A DNA stretch of 64,000 bases from Pontiellaceae bacterium B12219 (GTDB taxonomy: Bacteria > Verrucomicrobiota > Kiritimatiellia > Kiritimatiellales > Pontiellaceae): NCBI GenBank assembly GCA_029432795.1, contig JARNMJ010000011.1, positions 27,982 through 91,981 of the forward strand. Reading direction: 5' to 3'. The notes under the pieces were generated by a model that saw only the letters and a list, made by a program, of their open reading frames with translations, searched no databases and was not told the origin of the DNA. The stretch's first letter is position 1; the number at the start of each line of letters is the position of its first letter. Shown here in pieces: positions 32,324 to 41,213 of the stretch. A program made the position numbers and the translations under genes.

Positions 32324-33514
32324 ATGAATACAAAACCTACCTCCACGATTGTTGTTGGTGCGCCCGCCACTGGCAAAAAATACTGGCCCCGACCGGACGT
32401 GACACATGCGCTCCTTTCCGCTTTAGGAAATGACCACGTTATCTTTCCCGGTCCTCGCCGAACGGGAAAGACCAGCATTCTCATTCATTTAAGGGATACA
32501 TATAAAGAACCGGGTAGAGCCGCACTCATTAACGCCGAAAAATATTCAACGGCATCCGAACTGGTTCAAGGGCTCGCAAAGGAAGTGCTCACTCCGGATG
32601 TAGCTAAGCGCACAAAGAGAACGATAAAATCCGGCGCATCCAAGATTAAGGGACTGAAAATCGGGCTGTTCGGCATCGACTTTCATCAGGCCGCCAACGA
32701 GAACTGGGAAAATGCGGCTGACAGCCTGCTTCAAGGGCTTATTGAAACGCCGGAACCTGTCCTGATAATGATCGACGAGTTTTCCGTTTTCGTGAATAAA
32801 TTATCAAAAAAAGAACCGGATGAGACTGAGAAGCTGCTCCGCTGGTTCCGGGAATGGCGCCAACGACTCGTGGATACGCGAATCCGCTTTTTGCTTACAG
32901 GCTCCATCGGTATCGATACGGTTCTCCGGCGGCTGAACCTTGGCGACACCATAAATGACTGCCGACCCGTCGAGATGTTTCCTCCTGCAGAAAAAGATGC
33001 CCACAACTTTTTGCTCCAGCGTGCTGGCGAAAATAACATTCCGCTGACCGATCCCCTCGCAACTGAAATTCTCCAACTGATCAACCCGCACTGGTACTAT
33101 CCTATGCAGCTTTTTCTTGTAGAGATTCAAACATGGATTCGCGCGAATGAAGCAACTCCCGATGCATCCGCCCTCCAAACGATCTATCGAGAACAGCTGG
33201 TAGGCAAAGGCAACGAATTGCTCAAACACATGTGGGATAAACTCTCCGACATATTCGATCCGGCCGATGGACGGTTTGCCAGACAATTGCTGAAAGCACT
33301 CGCGAAAGATGCCAAAGGGCTTTCCCGCCAGGAAATGGAAAATCTACACACGCGGGAATTCCCCCCAGGCGGACCGAAAGAATTAGCCGATTTCGAATAC
33401 ATACTCAATGTTCTTGTTCACGACGGATATTTAATCAAAGACGCTTACGGCGACAAAAAAACGCGGTTCGCATCGAATTTACTGCGCGACTACTGGGAGC
33501 ACCAAAACACATGA
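32324..33514 (+). CDS. P-loop ATPase (ATPase_2/STAND-like), first gene of a two-gene cassette
   Basis: 396 residues. Walker A GPRRTGKTS at 43-51, Walker B VLIMIDEFSVFV near 145-155, an Arg-rich RWFREWRQRLVDTRIRFLLTGSIGID sensor strand, then a helical region and a winged-helix-like C-terminus (GLSRQEMENLHTREFPPGG, ILNVLVHDGYLIKD). This is the archaeal-type ATPase fold (PF01637) whose bacterial members are poorly understood; some sit in mobile or defence loci. The ATG at 32324 follows the -10 closely with no ribosome site. The stop overlaps the next start (ATGA), so both products are probably made together. Confidence 0.75.
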   Translation: MNTKPTSTIVVGAPATGKKYWPRPDVTHALLSALGNDHVIFPGPRRTGKTSILIHLRDTYKEPGRAALINAEKYSTASELVQGLAKEVLTPDVAKRTKRTIKSGASKIKGLKIGLFGIDFHQAANENWENAADSLLQGLIETPEPVLIMIDEFSVFVNKLSKKEPDETEKLLRWFREWRQRLVDTRIRFLLTGSIGIDTVLRRLNLGDTINDCRPVEMFPPAEKDAHNFLLQRAGENNIPLTDPLATEILQLINPHWYYPMQLFLVEIQTWIRANEATPDASALQTIYREQLVGKGNELLKHMWDKLSDIFDPADGRFARQLLKALAKDAKGLSRQEMENLHTREFPPGGPKELADFEYILNVLVHDGYLIKDAYGDKKTRFASNLLRDYWEHQNT

Positions 33515-36066
33515 ACACCACTTCTATTGCCCTCGGCACCTACAATCCCTCCCAGGTTCCGCGGGAAACCCTGCTCGCAGAATTCACCGCCCGGCAGGAT
33601 ATGCTCTCCGACCTGCTCTCCGTGATTCGCTCAAACGAGCCCGGACAGCCCTGCCAGCACAGCCTTCTTATCGGCCCTCGCGGGTTCGGAAAAACCACCT
33701 CTCTCTATGCCCTCAACTATCGGCTCGAAGCAGACGCCGAGCTTTCGGAAAGCTGGACCCCTCTTCTATTTGACGAAGAGAACTACCAGATTGCCTGCCT
33801 CGCCGATTTCTGGCTTGAATGCCTGCGCCTCGCAGAAGAAAAGTTGAATCCCGCCTCCGGAAAATCCTACCCCGAACTCAGCCTGAGCCGTGACCCGAAC
33901 TTGGAGACGATGGCCCAGACCGCTTTGATGGATGTTTTAAACAAAAAGAACCGGCGCGCCCTTCTACTCATCGATAACCTCAACGATATCCTCGGCGTAA
34001 TCAGCAACCAGGACGAACAACACCGCCTCCGGGCCTTCCTTATGGAAGAAAGCCAACTCTGCGTGGTCGGAACCGCCTGCACCTATTTCGAGGCCATTCA
34101 GAATACTGATCAACCCTTCTACAACCTCTTTCGTATCTTCCGACTCGACCGTTTCACCCAACAGGAACAGAGAGATGCGCTCGAAGCCATGTGGAAATCG
34201 CGCTCCATGGACGGCGAACGCCTGCCGCTGCCCGACAACGAGGGCTATTGGAAAGGACTTCATATTCTTACCGGCGGGAATCCCCGCCTCGTCAAAATGG
34301 TCTTCCAACTATTGGAACAAGGCGTCACGCCCGATTTCCGCACTCAGCTTGAAGGGCTGCTGGATGCCTACACGCCCTACTTTAAACACCGCATTGAAAG
34401 CATGTCGCCCCAACAACGAAGAGTCTTCGACGCCATTGCCATGGCGTGGGACCCCGTACGGCTTAGCGATATTTCCCCCGTACTCCGAATGGATTCCAAC
34501 AAGGTGAGCGCTCAGGTCGGCACCCTTATGGACGCCCAACTCGTGGCCATTGCAGGAGGTACCGCCAAGCGCCGCCTCTATCAGATTGCGGACCGCTTCA
34601 GCAACATCTACTACTTCATGCGCTACAGCCGCGCCGGACGCTCCAAATTCGAATGGTTTGTGCGCACCATGAAAGCCGTGCTCAGCCCCGAACAATACCG
34701 CTCCCAACTCGACCGCATGCGCGAACAGGGGCTTTCTTGCGCATCCGATACCGACCTCCGTGAACAGATGCAATTGCTCGCCAGCGCCACCTGGGCTATC
34801 GACGACGAAAACCTCCGCCGCACCGAAGGGCACAAATCGATTATAAGATTCTTAAATGAGAAACAAGAACTGGCTCTTAAACATTTATTAGACGAACCAT
34901 CGACGCAAGCGATGCTGGGAGATGAGCATAAAGTTGTAGAATTTCTCGTAAAACTATCCTCTGAGAAACGTCAAGAAATTGGATTCCAACCTGATGATCC
35001 AAAATGGTGGTATCACCTGACAGATTTCCTTGAAGATGCCTCTCTTTGGAGTGTTGCGGAACAGGCTTACTGCAAAGCAATTGAATTTGCCCCCTCTGAT
35101 GCCAAGGTATGGAATGGACTGGGCAACCTGCTTACTGACCATCTTGAGAAATACGAAGAAGCAGAAGACGCCTATCGAAAGGCAATAGAGTTAGATCCTA
35201 AATACTCAAAACCATGGAATAACCTCGGAACTCTTCTCAGAATTCACCGCGGTAGATTTTCCGAAGCAGAAAAAGCATATCGAAAGGCTATCGACCTTAA
35301 CCCCCATGATCCTTACCCTTGGACTGGATTAGGTAACCTGTATAAAGATTGTTTAGGTCAATATAAGGATGCGGAAGTTGCCTATCGACAAGCCATTAAC
35401 TTCGACATTAAACCAACTATTGAATGGAACAATTTAGGCAACCTGCTGACAGATCATCTTGGGCGAAATAATGAAGCTGAAGTTGCGTACCGTAAATCTA
35501 TCGAAATCGACCCATCTTATGCAGCTCCTTGGAATGGATTAGGTAATCTGTTCATGAATCACTATTGTCGTTACGAGGAGGCGGAAAAGGCGTTTAGAAA
35601 ATCCATCGAATTAGACCCGAATCTTCCGCACCCAAAAGCTGGTTTAGCGATACTACTCGCCAAGACGATTCCGAAATCGGAAGAAGCATTAAGGTTGGCA
35701 TTCAATGCGGTGTCATTAGCGCCAAGCTTACCATGGGCATTGTACGCCGTTGAAAGGGTAATCATTGGAGATTCTGTTTTAGCCAGTGGTTCACTCGAAT
35801 TCCTGGCAAAGAAACTAATAGAGATGCCAAACGGTTCATCACAAGTATTTCACCAATTGGCACTGGATTGCATCAGTTCGTTGATTCGGAACGACTGCGC
35901 CGACCAGGTGCTTGAAATTATCGAAAAGACGGGGTCACAGGAAGTATTCGACATCCCCATTCAGGCGATCAAGCTACTTAAAAATCCGGATAAAAAACCA
36001 CAACTGGCTCAGGAACGCCTCGCGCTGGTGGAGGCCTTCCTGGAACAAGTACAACAAAAGCAGTAG
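33511..36066 (+). CDS. STAND-like NTPase with TPR C-terminus
   Basis: 851 residues. Walker A GPRGFGKTT at 55-63; Walker B ALLLIDNLND with Asn in place of the usual second acid; Arg-finger/sensor region FRLDRFTQQEQRDALEAMW; winged helix about 270-345 (MSPQQRRVFDAIAMAWDPVRLSDI, SNKVSAQVGTLMDAQL); then about six TPR-like units of 36 residues from about 495 (core WNGLGNLL...YEEAE-AYRKAIELDP). This is the plan of STAND signal NTPases, where the repeats sense a ligand and the ATPase triggers an output; no effector domain is visible, so the partner gene may be the output. The second half is visibly AT-richer than its surroundings, suggesting transfer. Palindrome copy 34303 is read FQLLE. Confidence 0.78.
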   Translation: MNTTSIALGTYNPSQVPRETLLAEFTARQDMLSDLLSVIRSNEPGQPCQHSLLIGPRGFGKTTSLYALNYRLEADAELSESWTPLLFDEENYQIACLADFWLECLRLAEEKLNPASGKSYPELSLSRDPNLETMAQTALMDVLNKKNRRALLLIDNLNDILGVISNQDEQHRLRAFLMEESQLCVVGTACTYFEAIQNTDQPFYNLFRIFRLDRFTQQEQRDALEAMWKSRSMDGERLPLPDNEGYWKGLHILTGGNPRLVKMVFQLLEQGVTPDFRTQLEGLLDAYTPYFKHRIESMSPQQRRVFDAIAMAWDPVRLSDISPVLRMDSNKVSAQVGTLMDAQLVAIAGGTAKRRLYQIADRFSNIYYFMRYSRAGRSKFEWFVRTMKAVLSPEQYRSQLDRMREQGLSCASDTDLREQMQLLASATWAIDDENLRRTEGHKSIIRFLNEKQELALKHLLDEPSTQAMLGDEHKVVEFLVKLSSEKRQEIGFQPDDPKWWYHLTDFLEDASLWSVAEQAYCKAIEFAPSDAKVWNGLGNLLTDHLEKYEEAEDAYRKAIELDPKYSKPWNNLGTLLRIHRGRFSEAEKAYRKAIDLNPHDPYPWTGLGNLYKDCLGQYKDAEVAYRQAINFDIKPTIEWNNLGNLLTDHLGRNNEAEVAYRKSIEIDPSYAAPWNGLGNLFMNHYCRYEEAEKAFRKSIELDPNLPHPKAGLAILLAKTIPKSEEALRLAFNAVSLAPSLPWALYAVERVIIGDSVLASGSLEFLAKKLIEMPNGSSQVFHQLALDCISSLIRNDCADQVLEIIEKTGSQEVFDIPIQAIKLLKNPDKKPQLAQERLALVEAFLEQVQQKQ
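34303..34317. repeat. 15-bp palindrome TTCCAACTATTGGAA
   Basis: Dispersed motif copy inside the STAND gene, read FQLLE. Confidence 0.9.
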
Positions 36067-36074
36067 CCAGAAAT

Positions 36075-36128
36075 ATGTGGGCAGACATTCCTGTCTGCCT
36101 TGCACAGGCAGGAAAGCCTGCGCCACAT
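36075..36128. repeat. REP-like three-way-junction element
   Basis: Outer arms ATGTGG/CCACAT enclose two hairpins: GGCAGACA-TTCC-TGTCTGCC (36080-36099) and CAGGC-AGGAAA-GCCTG (36105-36120). Between convergent genes, so it may also serve as a terminator. Confidence 0.65.
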
Positions 36129-36137
36129 CATTGCGTC

Positions 36138-37403
36138 TCAGTCGAGTTTCTTCAGGCCGCCCATGTAGGGCCAGATCGCTTCCGGCAGATCAATCGATCC
36201 GTCTTCGTTCTGATAGTTTTCCATGATGGCAATCACGAGTCGCGGCAGGGCAACGCCGGAACCGTTGATGGTGTGGACAAACCGGGTTTTCCCGTTTTCA
36301 TCGCGGTAGCGGATGTTGGCGCGGCGCGCCTGATAGTCGCCGAAGTTGGAGCAGGAAGAAACTTCCAGCCATTTATTCTGCGCCGGGGCCCAGAGTTCGA
36401 TGTCGTAGCACTTGGACGCACTGAAACCGATATCGCCGGTACAGAGTTCAATCACCCGATAATGCAGGCCGAGCTTCTGCAGAACTTTTTCCGCATTAAG
36501 CGTAAGTTTTTCATGCTCATCGGCAGATGTTTCTGGCGTGGTAAATTTCACCATTTCCACTTTATCGAATTGGTGTACACGCAGGAGACCGCGCGTATCT
36601 TTTCCGGCGGAGCCGGCTTCGCGACGGAAGCAGGGCGTGTAGGCCGTGTGCAGAATCGGCAATTCCTGATCCAGAATCTCGTTGGCATACATGTTGGTGA
36701 CCGGGACTTCGGCGGTCGGAATCAGATAGAGTCCATCCAGCGGAACGGCGTACATGTCTTCCGCAAATTTCGGCAGCTGGCCCGTTCCGGTCATCGTCTG
36801 TTCGTTGCACATAAACGGCGTGGCCACTTCGGTATATCCATGTTCTTCCGTATGCAGATCGAGCATGAACTGAATCAGGGCGCGTTCCAGCTTGGCACCG
36901 CGCCCGGTGAAAAGCGGGAAGCCGGAACCGGACAGTTTGGCGCCGCGTTCGAGGTCGAAAAGGCCGAGCTTTTCGCCGAGGTCCCAATGCATCTGCGGTT
37001 CAAACCCGAGTTCCACCTTTTCGCCCCAGGAGCGGATGACGGGGTTGTCGTCTTCGGTCTGACCGACGGGAGTCGTATCGGAGGGCATATTTGGAATATA
37101 GAGCAGTCTTTCGCGTAGACCGGCTTCCACTTCGCGCAGTTCAGCATCGAGCTCGGAAATTTTATCGCCCATTTCACGGACCTGCGCCTTGATTTCTTCG
37201 GGGTCTTTCCCCTCTTTGATCATCAGGCCGATGCTCTTGGAAATTTTATTACGATCGGCTTTCAGCGCTTCCACTTCCGCCACAATTTCGCGGCGGCGGC
37301 TGTCGAGCGCCAGCACGGCATCCACATCCACATCGGCATTCCGATTCTTCATGGCTGTTTTCACAGCATCGGCATTTTCACGAATAAATTTAATATCCAG
37401 CAT
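36138..37403 (-). CDS. serS: Seryl-tRNA synthetase
   Basis: Charges tRNA-Ser. 421 residues, normal bacterial length: N-terminal coiled-coil arm (about 30-105), then class II core with TGTGQLPKFAEDMY, LIPTAEVPVTNMY (motif 2 region TPCFRREAGSAGKDTRGLLRVHQFDKVE) and the C-terminal motif 3 GSGVALPRLVIAIMENYQ. AGGGG lies 6 bases before the ATG. Confidence 0.96.
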   Translation of the reverse strand: MLDIKFIRENADAVKTAMKNRNADVDVDAVLALDSRRREIVAEVEALKADRNKISKSIGLMIKEGKDPEEIKAQVREMGDKISELDAELREVEAGLRERLLYIPNMPSDTTPVGQTEDDNPVIRSWGEKVELGFEPQMHWDLGEKLGLFDLERGAKLSGSGFPLFTGRGAKLERALIQFMLDLHTEEHGYTEVATPFMCNEQTMTGTGQLPKFAEDMYAVPLDGLYLIPTAEVPVTNMYANEILDQELPILHTAYTPCFRREAGSAGKDTRGLLRVHQFDKVEMVKFTTPETSADEHEKLTLNAEKVLQKLGLHYRVIELCTGDIGFSASKCYDIELWAPAQNKWLEVSSCSNFGDYQARRANIRYRDENGKTRFVHTINGSGVALPRLVIAIMENYQNEDGSIDLPEAIWPYMGGLKKLD

Positions 37404-37549
37404 TCTGTACCCCTGGGAGCGGGTATCCCGCTCCAGTTATTTAGTTGTTAAATGTTGGTTGATGAGGAATCCCTATCAACAAACAACCATCAACGATCAA
37501 CTGAGCTCTGCAAAGCAAATCTCAAAGTGGGCGCATTATTCCCTGAATC

Positions 37550-37564
37550 TTCCAAGGTTTGGAA
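37550..37564. repeat. 15-bp palindrome TTCCAAGGTTTGGAA, intergenic
   Basis: Dispersed motif copy, first of a close pair between serS and the 37685 gene. Confidence 0.9.
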
Positions 37565-37580
37565 GCGGCAATTCGTACTT

Positions 37581-37595
37581 TTCCAATCTCTGGAA
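37581..37595. repeat. 15-bp palindrome TTCCAATCTCTGGAA, intergenic
   Basis: Dispersed motif copy 31 bases from the previous one (about three helical turns) and 90 bases before the next start codon. Confidence 0.9.
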
Positions 37596-37684
37596 TATGC
37601 TCATACTCGCGGGCGGACGATTTTTTATGATTTTTCGCAAAGCCCCAACCGGCGGCAGACGTACTATAGAAACAAGGAGGCCAT

Positions 37685-39034
37685 ATGAAACAAATCGGAA
37701 TGGCAATGGCAGCGGTCGCGATATGCGGCGCAGTGCAGGCAAAGGTGGATCTGACGACAGTCCCGGCCCGGGATTCGGTTCAGTTAACGATTTATAATTC
37801 GGCGGATATGACGCTGGTGCGCGAGCAGCGGGCGCTGACGCTGCAGGAGGGCATGAATAAACTCCAGTTTTCGTGGGCGAATACACTGATTGATCCCACG
37901 AGTCTGGAAATGCTGCCGAAAGCGAATGCGGATCAAATTGATGTGATGGATCTCGTCTATCCCCCGCGCGTTCGAAACCTCGGATTATGGAACGTACAGA
38001 GCCGGATCAGCGGCAAATCGCCGGTGGAAATCAGTTATCTAACCAGCGGACTTTCCTGGCGTGCCTTTTATATGGGCACGCTGACGCCCGACGAAACCAA
38101 ACTCCAATTGCAGGGCTATGTGCGGGTGACCAATAATTCCGGCGAGGATTATGAAAATGCACAGACGCGCCTGATTGTCGGAAAAGTGAACCTGATCGAT
38201 GAAATCGCCCAGCTCGCCAACCGGCAATATCCCTACGGCAGTCCGGAACCCCGCCCAATGCCGGAACCCGCCCCACGGCTACGATTTAAAATGCCGGAAG
38301 TAAAAGGGGTGATGGGAGGAATGGAATCAGATGCGGTGATGATGTTTGATTCAGCGATAGAGATGAAAGAAATCAAAAAGGAAGGGCTGAGCGAATATTT
38401 CCTCTACACGATTGAAGGCACGGAAACGATTCCGGACGGCTGGTCGAAACGGCTGCCGAGTTTTGATACGGATGAAATTCCGGTCGTGAATCTCTATAAA
38501 TTCGAGGAAGAGCGCTACGGCTCTTCGGTGAATCGCTTTCTGAGCTTTAAAAATGATGAAGACCATCAACTGGGCGATACGCCGATTCCGGGCGGCGAAA
38601 TGCGGATTTTCCGCAGTACCGGCGAGAATGCCCACCTTTCGTTCGAAGGCCAATCGAGCTTTCAATATATTCCGGTCGGCGAAAAGGTGGAACTCAACCT
38701 CGGCCGCGTTGAAAATGTCATCGTTGAACCGAAACTGATGAAACAGGCCACGGCCAATTATTCATTCGATCGAAAAGGTAATATTTCCGGCTGGGATGAG
38801 ATTCAGGATTTTGCGGTTGAGGTGCGCAACACACGCTCCGTTCCGGTCAACGTGGAGATTAAACGAAACATCGGTTCCAACCATTGGAACCTTGAACCCG
38901 CCGGCGAATGCGGGGTGTATGAAATAGATGACCTCGATACGGTCAAGTTCACGCTCGATCTTCCGCCACAATCCAAACAAACCTTCACCTATACGCTCAC
39001 CACCTACCACGGTGAAAATCAGGAGGGTAAATAA
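37685..39034 (+). CDS. Secreted DUF4139-type protein (1)
   Basis: 449 residues with a signal peptide (MKQIGMAMAAVAICGAVQA). Beta-rich; segments VTLVREQRALTLQEGMNKLQFSWAN, VEISYLTSGLSWRAFYMGTL and YVRVTNNSGEDYENAQTRLIVG recall the DUF4139 domain (WxxxY, N-x-SGEDW pattern) of surface proteins. The Met/Pro-rich stretch 180-225 is a linker. AAGGAGG 4 bases before the ATG. A paralogue follows directly. Palindrome 38875 is read SNHWN. Confidence 0.75.
   Translation: MKQIGMAMAAVAICGAVQAKVDLTTVPARDSVQLTIYNSADMTLVREQRALTLQEGMNKLQFSWANTLIDPTSLEMLPKANADQIDVMDLVYPPRVRNLGLWNVQSRISGKSPVEISYLTSGLSWRAFYMGTLTPDETKLQLQGYVRVTNNSGEDYENAQTRLIVGKVNLIDEIAQLANRQYPYGSPEPRPMPEPAPRLRFKMPEVKGVMGGMESDAVMMFDSAIEMKEIKKEGLSEYFLYTIEGTETIPDGWSKRLPSFDTDEIPVVNLYKFEEERYGSSVNRFLSFKNDEDHQLGDTPIPGGEMRIFRSTGENAHLSFEGQSSFQYIPVGEKVELNLGRVENVIVEPKLMKQATANYSFDRKGNISGWDEIQDFAVEVRNTRSVPVNVEIKRNIGSNHWNLEPAGECGVYEIDDLDTVKFTLDLPPQSKQTFTYTLTTYHGENQEGK
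38875..38889. repeat. 15-bp palindrome TTCCAACCATTGGAA
   Basis: Dispersed motif copy inside the DUF4139-type gene 1, read SNHWN. Confidence 0.9.
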
Positions 39035-40279
39035 ATGAAGAATTCAGATTTCAGAATGAAGAATGAACATCCGAACGTGGTGGCGGAACGCTCGAAACCG
39101 GAGGGTCGGGTTCCATCCCGACTGAAAACGCACGAGCGGAAGACCGGGTGGAACCGGTCCCTCCAGATGGCCTGCACCTTGGTACTGCTCGCTGGATCAA
39201 CCATGAATTCCTCCGCCCGCATAAAAATGGTGGCGCTTCCGGAGCGCGGGTTGACGGATATCCGGTTGGATAATCCGGCGGTGACACTGATTGAAGAAGA
39301 GCGCGTGCTTACGCTTCAGCAGGGCGTGAACAACGTCGACTTTGCCTGGAACGGGGTAAATCTGGATTCCGACTCGATCCGTCTGACGGTGCTGGGCGAT
39401 TCAAACAACGTCAAGTTGCTGAACGTCAGCTATCCACCGAATGAGCAGGCGCTGGTTTGGGAGATTGCTTCCGAAACCGCTACGGAGCAGAAGGTGCGAA
39501 TTTCCTATCTGCTTTATGCCATCGATCGACTCGTGACCTATAAAATGGTGGCGAATAAAGCGGAATCGAGCGTCGACCTGCGCAGCTTCCTGATCCTTCG
39601 CAATTTTTCGGGCGAGGATTTCGAGAATGCCCGCATTTTGCTGGATTACGGCGAAGCCTTCGAACGCGGGATTCAGCAGGAGGAAACCAAACAGATGCTT
39701 TTCCTGAAAAAGGGCGATGTCCCGATTGAAAAAACCTGGACCTTCGATTCCGCGAAACTGCCCTGGGATCCGGAGCAGGTGAACGGAAACGTCGGAATTC
39801 CGGTGTCGTATAAAATCGCCAACACGAAAGAAAACGGACTGGGTTCCTTTGCGCTCAACGGCGGAAAAGTGCGGGTTTACCAGAACGATGGAAACGGAGG
39901 AACAATTATACTCGGCGAAGACCAGTCCGAATTGGTGCCGGTGGGCGAAGCAATGGAAGTCTCTATCGGCGAGAGCCGCGACATTGTGGTGACGCAGAAA
40001 AAAATGTTTGAGAAACAGATCAATATCCGCAGGAATCAAAAGAATCAGGTCGTTCTCTACGATACCGACGAGCTGATTTCGGCCACGCTGGAAAATTTCA
40101 AGGATACGCCGGCCAAACTGACCCTGATTCAGCATATTCCCGGACAATGGGATATGGCCGAATGCAATATGGACTATGAACTGGAGGATGCCTCGACGCT
40201 GGTGTTTGAAGTCGAACTTCCAGCCCATGGAAAGCAGGATTTCAGCATGCACTACCAACGCCGCAATATCCGCCCTTAA
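39035..40279 (+). CDS. Secreted DUF4139-type protein (2), N-terminus carrying a dispersed repeat
   Basis: 414 residues, paralogue of the preceding protein (VTLIEEERVLTLQQGVNNVDFAWNG; RSFLILRNFSGEDFENARILLDYG). A plausible hydrophobic signal (MACTLVLLAGSTMNSSA) begins only at residue 45, preceded by a charged stretch encoded by repeat-like DNA (39100-39165), with inverted GGAGGGTCGGGTTCC / GGAACCGGTCCCTCC ends. The usual start may thus be the later ATG at 39167, or the repeat inserted after the original start. GAGG 8 bases upstream supports 39035. Confidence 0.7.
   Translation: MKNSDFRMKNEHPNVVAERSKPEGRVPSRLKTHERKTGWNRSLQMACTLVLLAGSTMNSSARIKMVALPERGLTDIRLDNPAVTLIEEERVLTLQQGVNNVDFAWNGVNLDSDSIRLTVLGDSNNVKLLNVSYPPNEQALVWEIASETATEQKVRISYLLYAIDRLVTYKMVANKAESSVDLRSFLILRNFSGEDFENARILLDYGEAFERGIQQEETKQMLFLKKGDVPIEKTWTFDSAKLPWDPEQVNGNVGIPVSYKIANTKENGLGSFALNGGKVRVYQNDGNGGTIILGEDQSELVPVGEAMEVSIGESRDIVVTQKKMFEKQINIRRNQKNQVVLYDTDELISATLENFKDTPAKLTLIQHIPGQWDMAECNMDYELEDASTLVFEVELPAHGKQDFSMHYQRRNIRP
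40218..40232. repeat. 15-bp palindrome variant TTCCAGCCCATGGAA
   Basis: Arms TTCCA/TGGAA conserved, position 10 is A instead of a pyrimidine; inside DUF4139-type gene 2, read LPAHG. Confidence 0.7.
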
Positions 40280-40284
40280 AAATT

Positions 40285-40312
40285 TTGAATTTCCGTGAGG
40301 GCGTGCTAGCGT
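40285..40312 (+). promoter_or_regulatory. Candidate extended -10 promoter for thyA-folA
   Basis: TTGAAT (40285-40290), 16 bases, TAGCGT (40307-40312) with TG one base before it; T-rich run follows. Shares the TGCTAG core with the rlmM promoter. Confidence 0.5.
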
Positions 40313-40340
40313 CCCTTTTTTAATCGGGAAACACAGAAGT

Positions 40341-41213
40341 ATGAATATTGATCAGGTATACAAACAGGTGGTTGAAAAAATCCTTCGCGAGGGGAAAAAG
40401 AAAGTCAACCGGACAGCCACCGACACGATTTCGGTGAGCGGCTGTATGCTTGAATATTCCATGGCCAATGGGTTCCCGTTGCTGACCACCAAAAAAATGG
40501 CGTGGAAAACGCTGCGGGTTGAACTCGAAGGATTCATTAAGGGCATAACGGATAAATCGTGGTTTCAGGAACGCGGCTGCAAAATCTGGAATGAATGGTG
40601 TTCCCCTTCGAAAGTCCCGTATGGGCACGATGAAGAAACGCTGGCGGCGATGGCGGCGGAAGACGATCTCGGCCCGATTTATGGTTTCCAATGGCGCAAT
40701 TTTAACGGTGAATACAACCCGGAAAATCCCGGATTCCGCGGAGGTGTGGATCAGCTGGCCCGCGCGATTGAGGAACTGAAAACCAATCCGAACAGCCGTC
40801 GTATTCTGGTGAATGCCTGGAATCCGCAACAGCTCGCCGAAATGGCGTTGGTGCCTTGCCACTATTCCTATCAACTGCTTTGCAACGATGGCGAACTGGA
40901 TCTGCTGTGGAACCAGCGGTCGTGCGATATTTTTCTCGGCATTCCCTTTAACATTGCGTCCTATGCGCTGTTGCTGGAACTGATTGCCCGGGAATGCGGC
41001 CTGAAAGCCGGGAAGCTGATTGGTTTTCTGGGCGATGCCCATATTTATGTGAATCATCTGGAGCAGCTCGAAGAGCAAATGAAACGCGAGCCCTTTGCGC
41101 CGCCCACGCTGAAGCTGGAAGGATATAAATCCATTTTTGAGTGGGAATGGAGTAATGCCACATTAGAAGGCTACGAATGCCATGCCGCTATTAAAGGTGA
41201 GGTGGCGGTTTAA
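40341..41213 (+). CDS. thyA: Thymidylate synthase
   Basis: Methylates dUMP to dTMP with methylene-tetrahydrofolate. 290 residues with all core motifs: LEYSMANGFPLLTTKK, RSCDIFLGIPFNIASYALLL, LGDAHIYVNHLEQL, SRRILVNAWNP and the nucleophile Cys in MALVPCHYSYQLL. Overlaps folA by one base (TAATG), an operon that regenerates the dihydrofolate it produces. Confidence 0.96.
   Translation: MNIDQVYKQVVEKILREGKKKVNRTATDTISVSGCMLEYSMANGFPLLTTKKMAWKTLRVELEGFIKGITDKSWFQERGCKIWNEWCSPSKVPYGHDEETLAAMAAEDDLGPIYGFQWRNFNGEYNPENPGFRGGVDQLARAIEELKTNPNSRRILVNAWNPQQLAEMALVPCHYSYQLLCNDGELDLLWNQRSCDIFLGIPFNIASYALLLELIARECGLKAGKLIGFLGDAHIYVNHLEQLEEQMKREPFAPPTLKLEGYKSIFEWEWSNATLEGYECHAAIKGEVAV

Noticed and set aside
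35090..35680. Possible CRISPR or tandem DNA repeat
   Set aside because: The periodicity is the 36-residue TPR unit in protein; DNA identity between units is low and there are no spacers.
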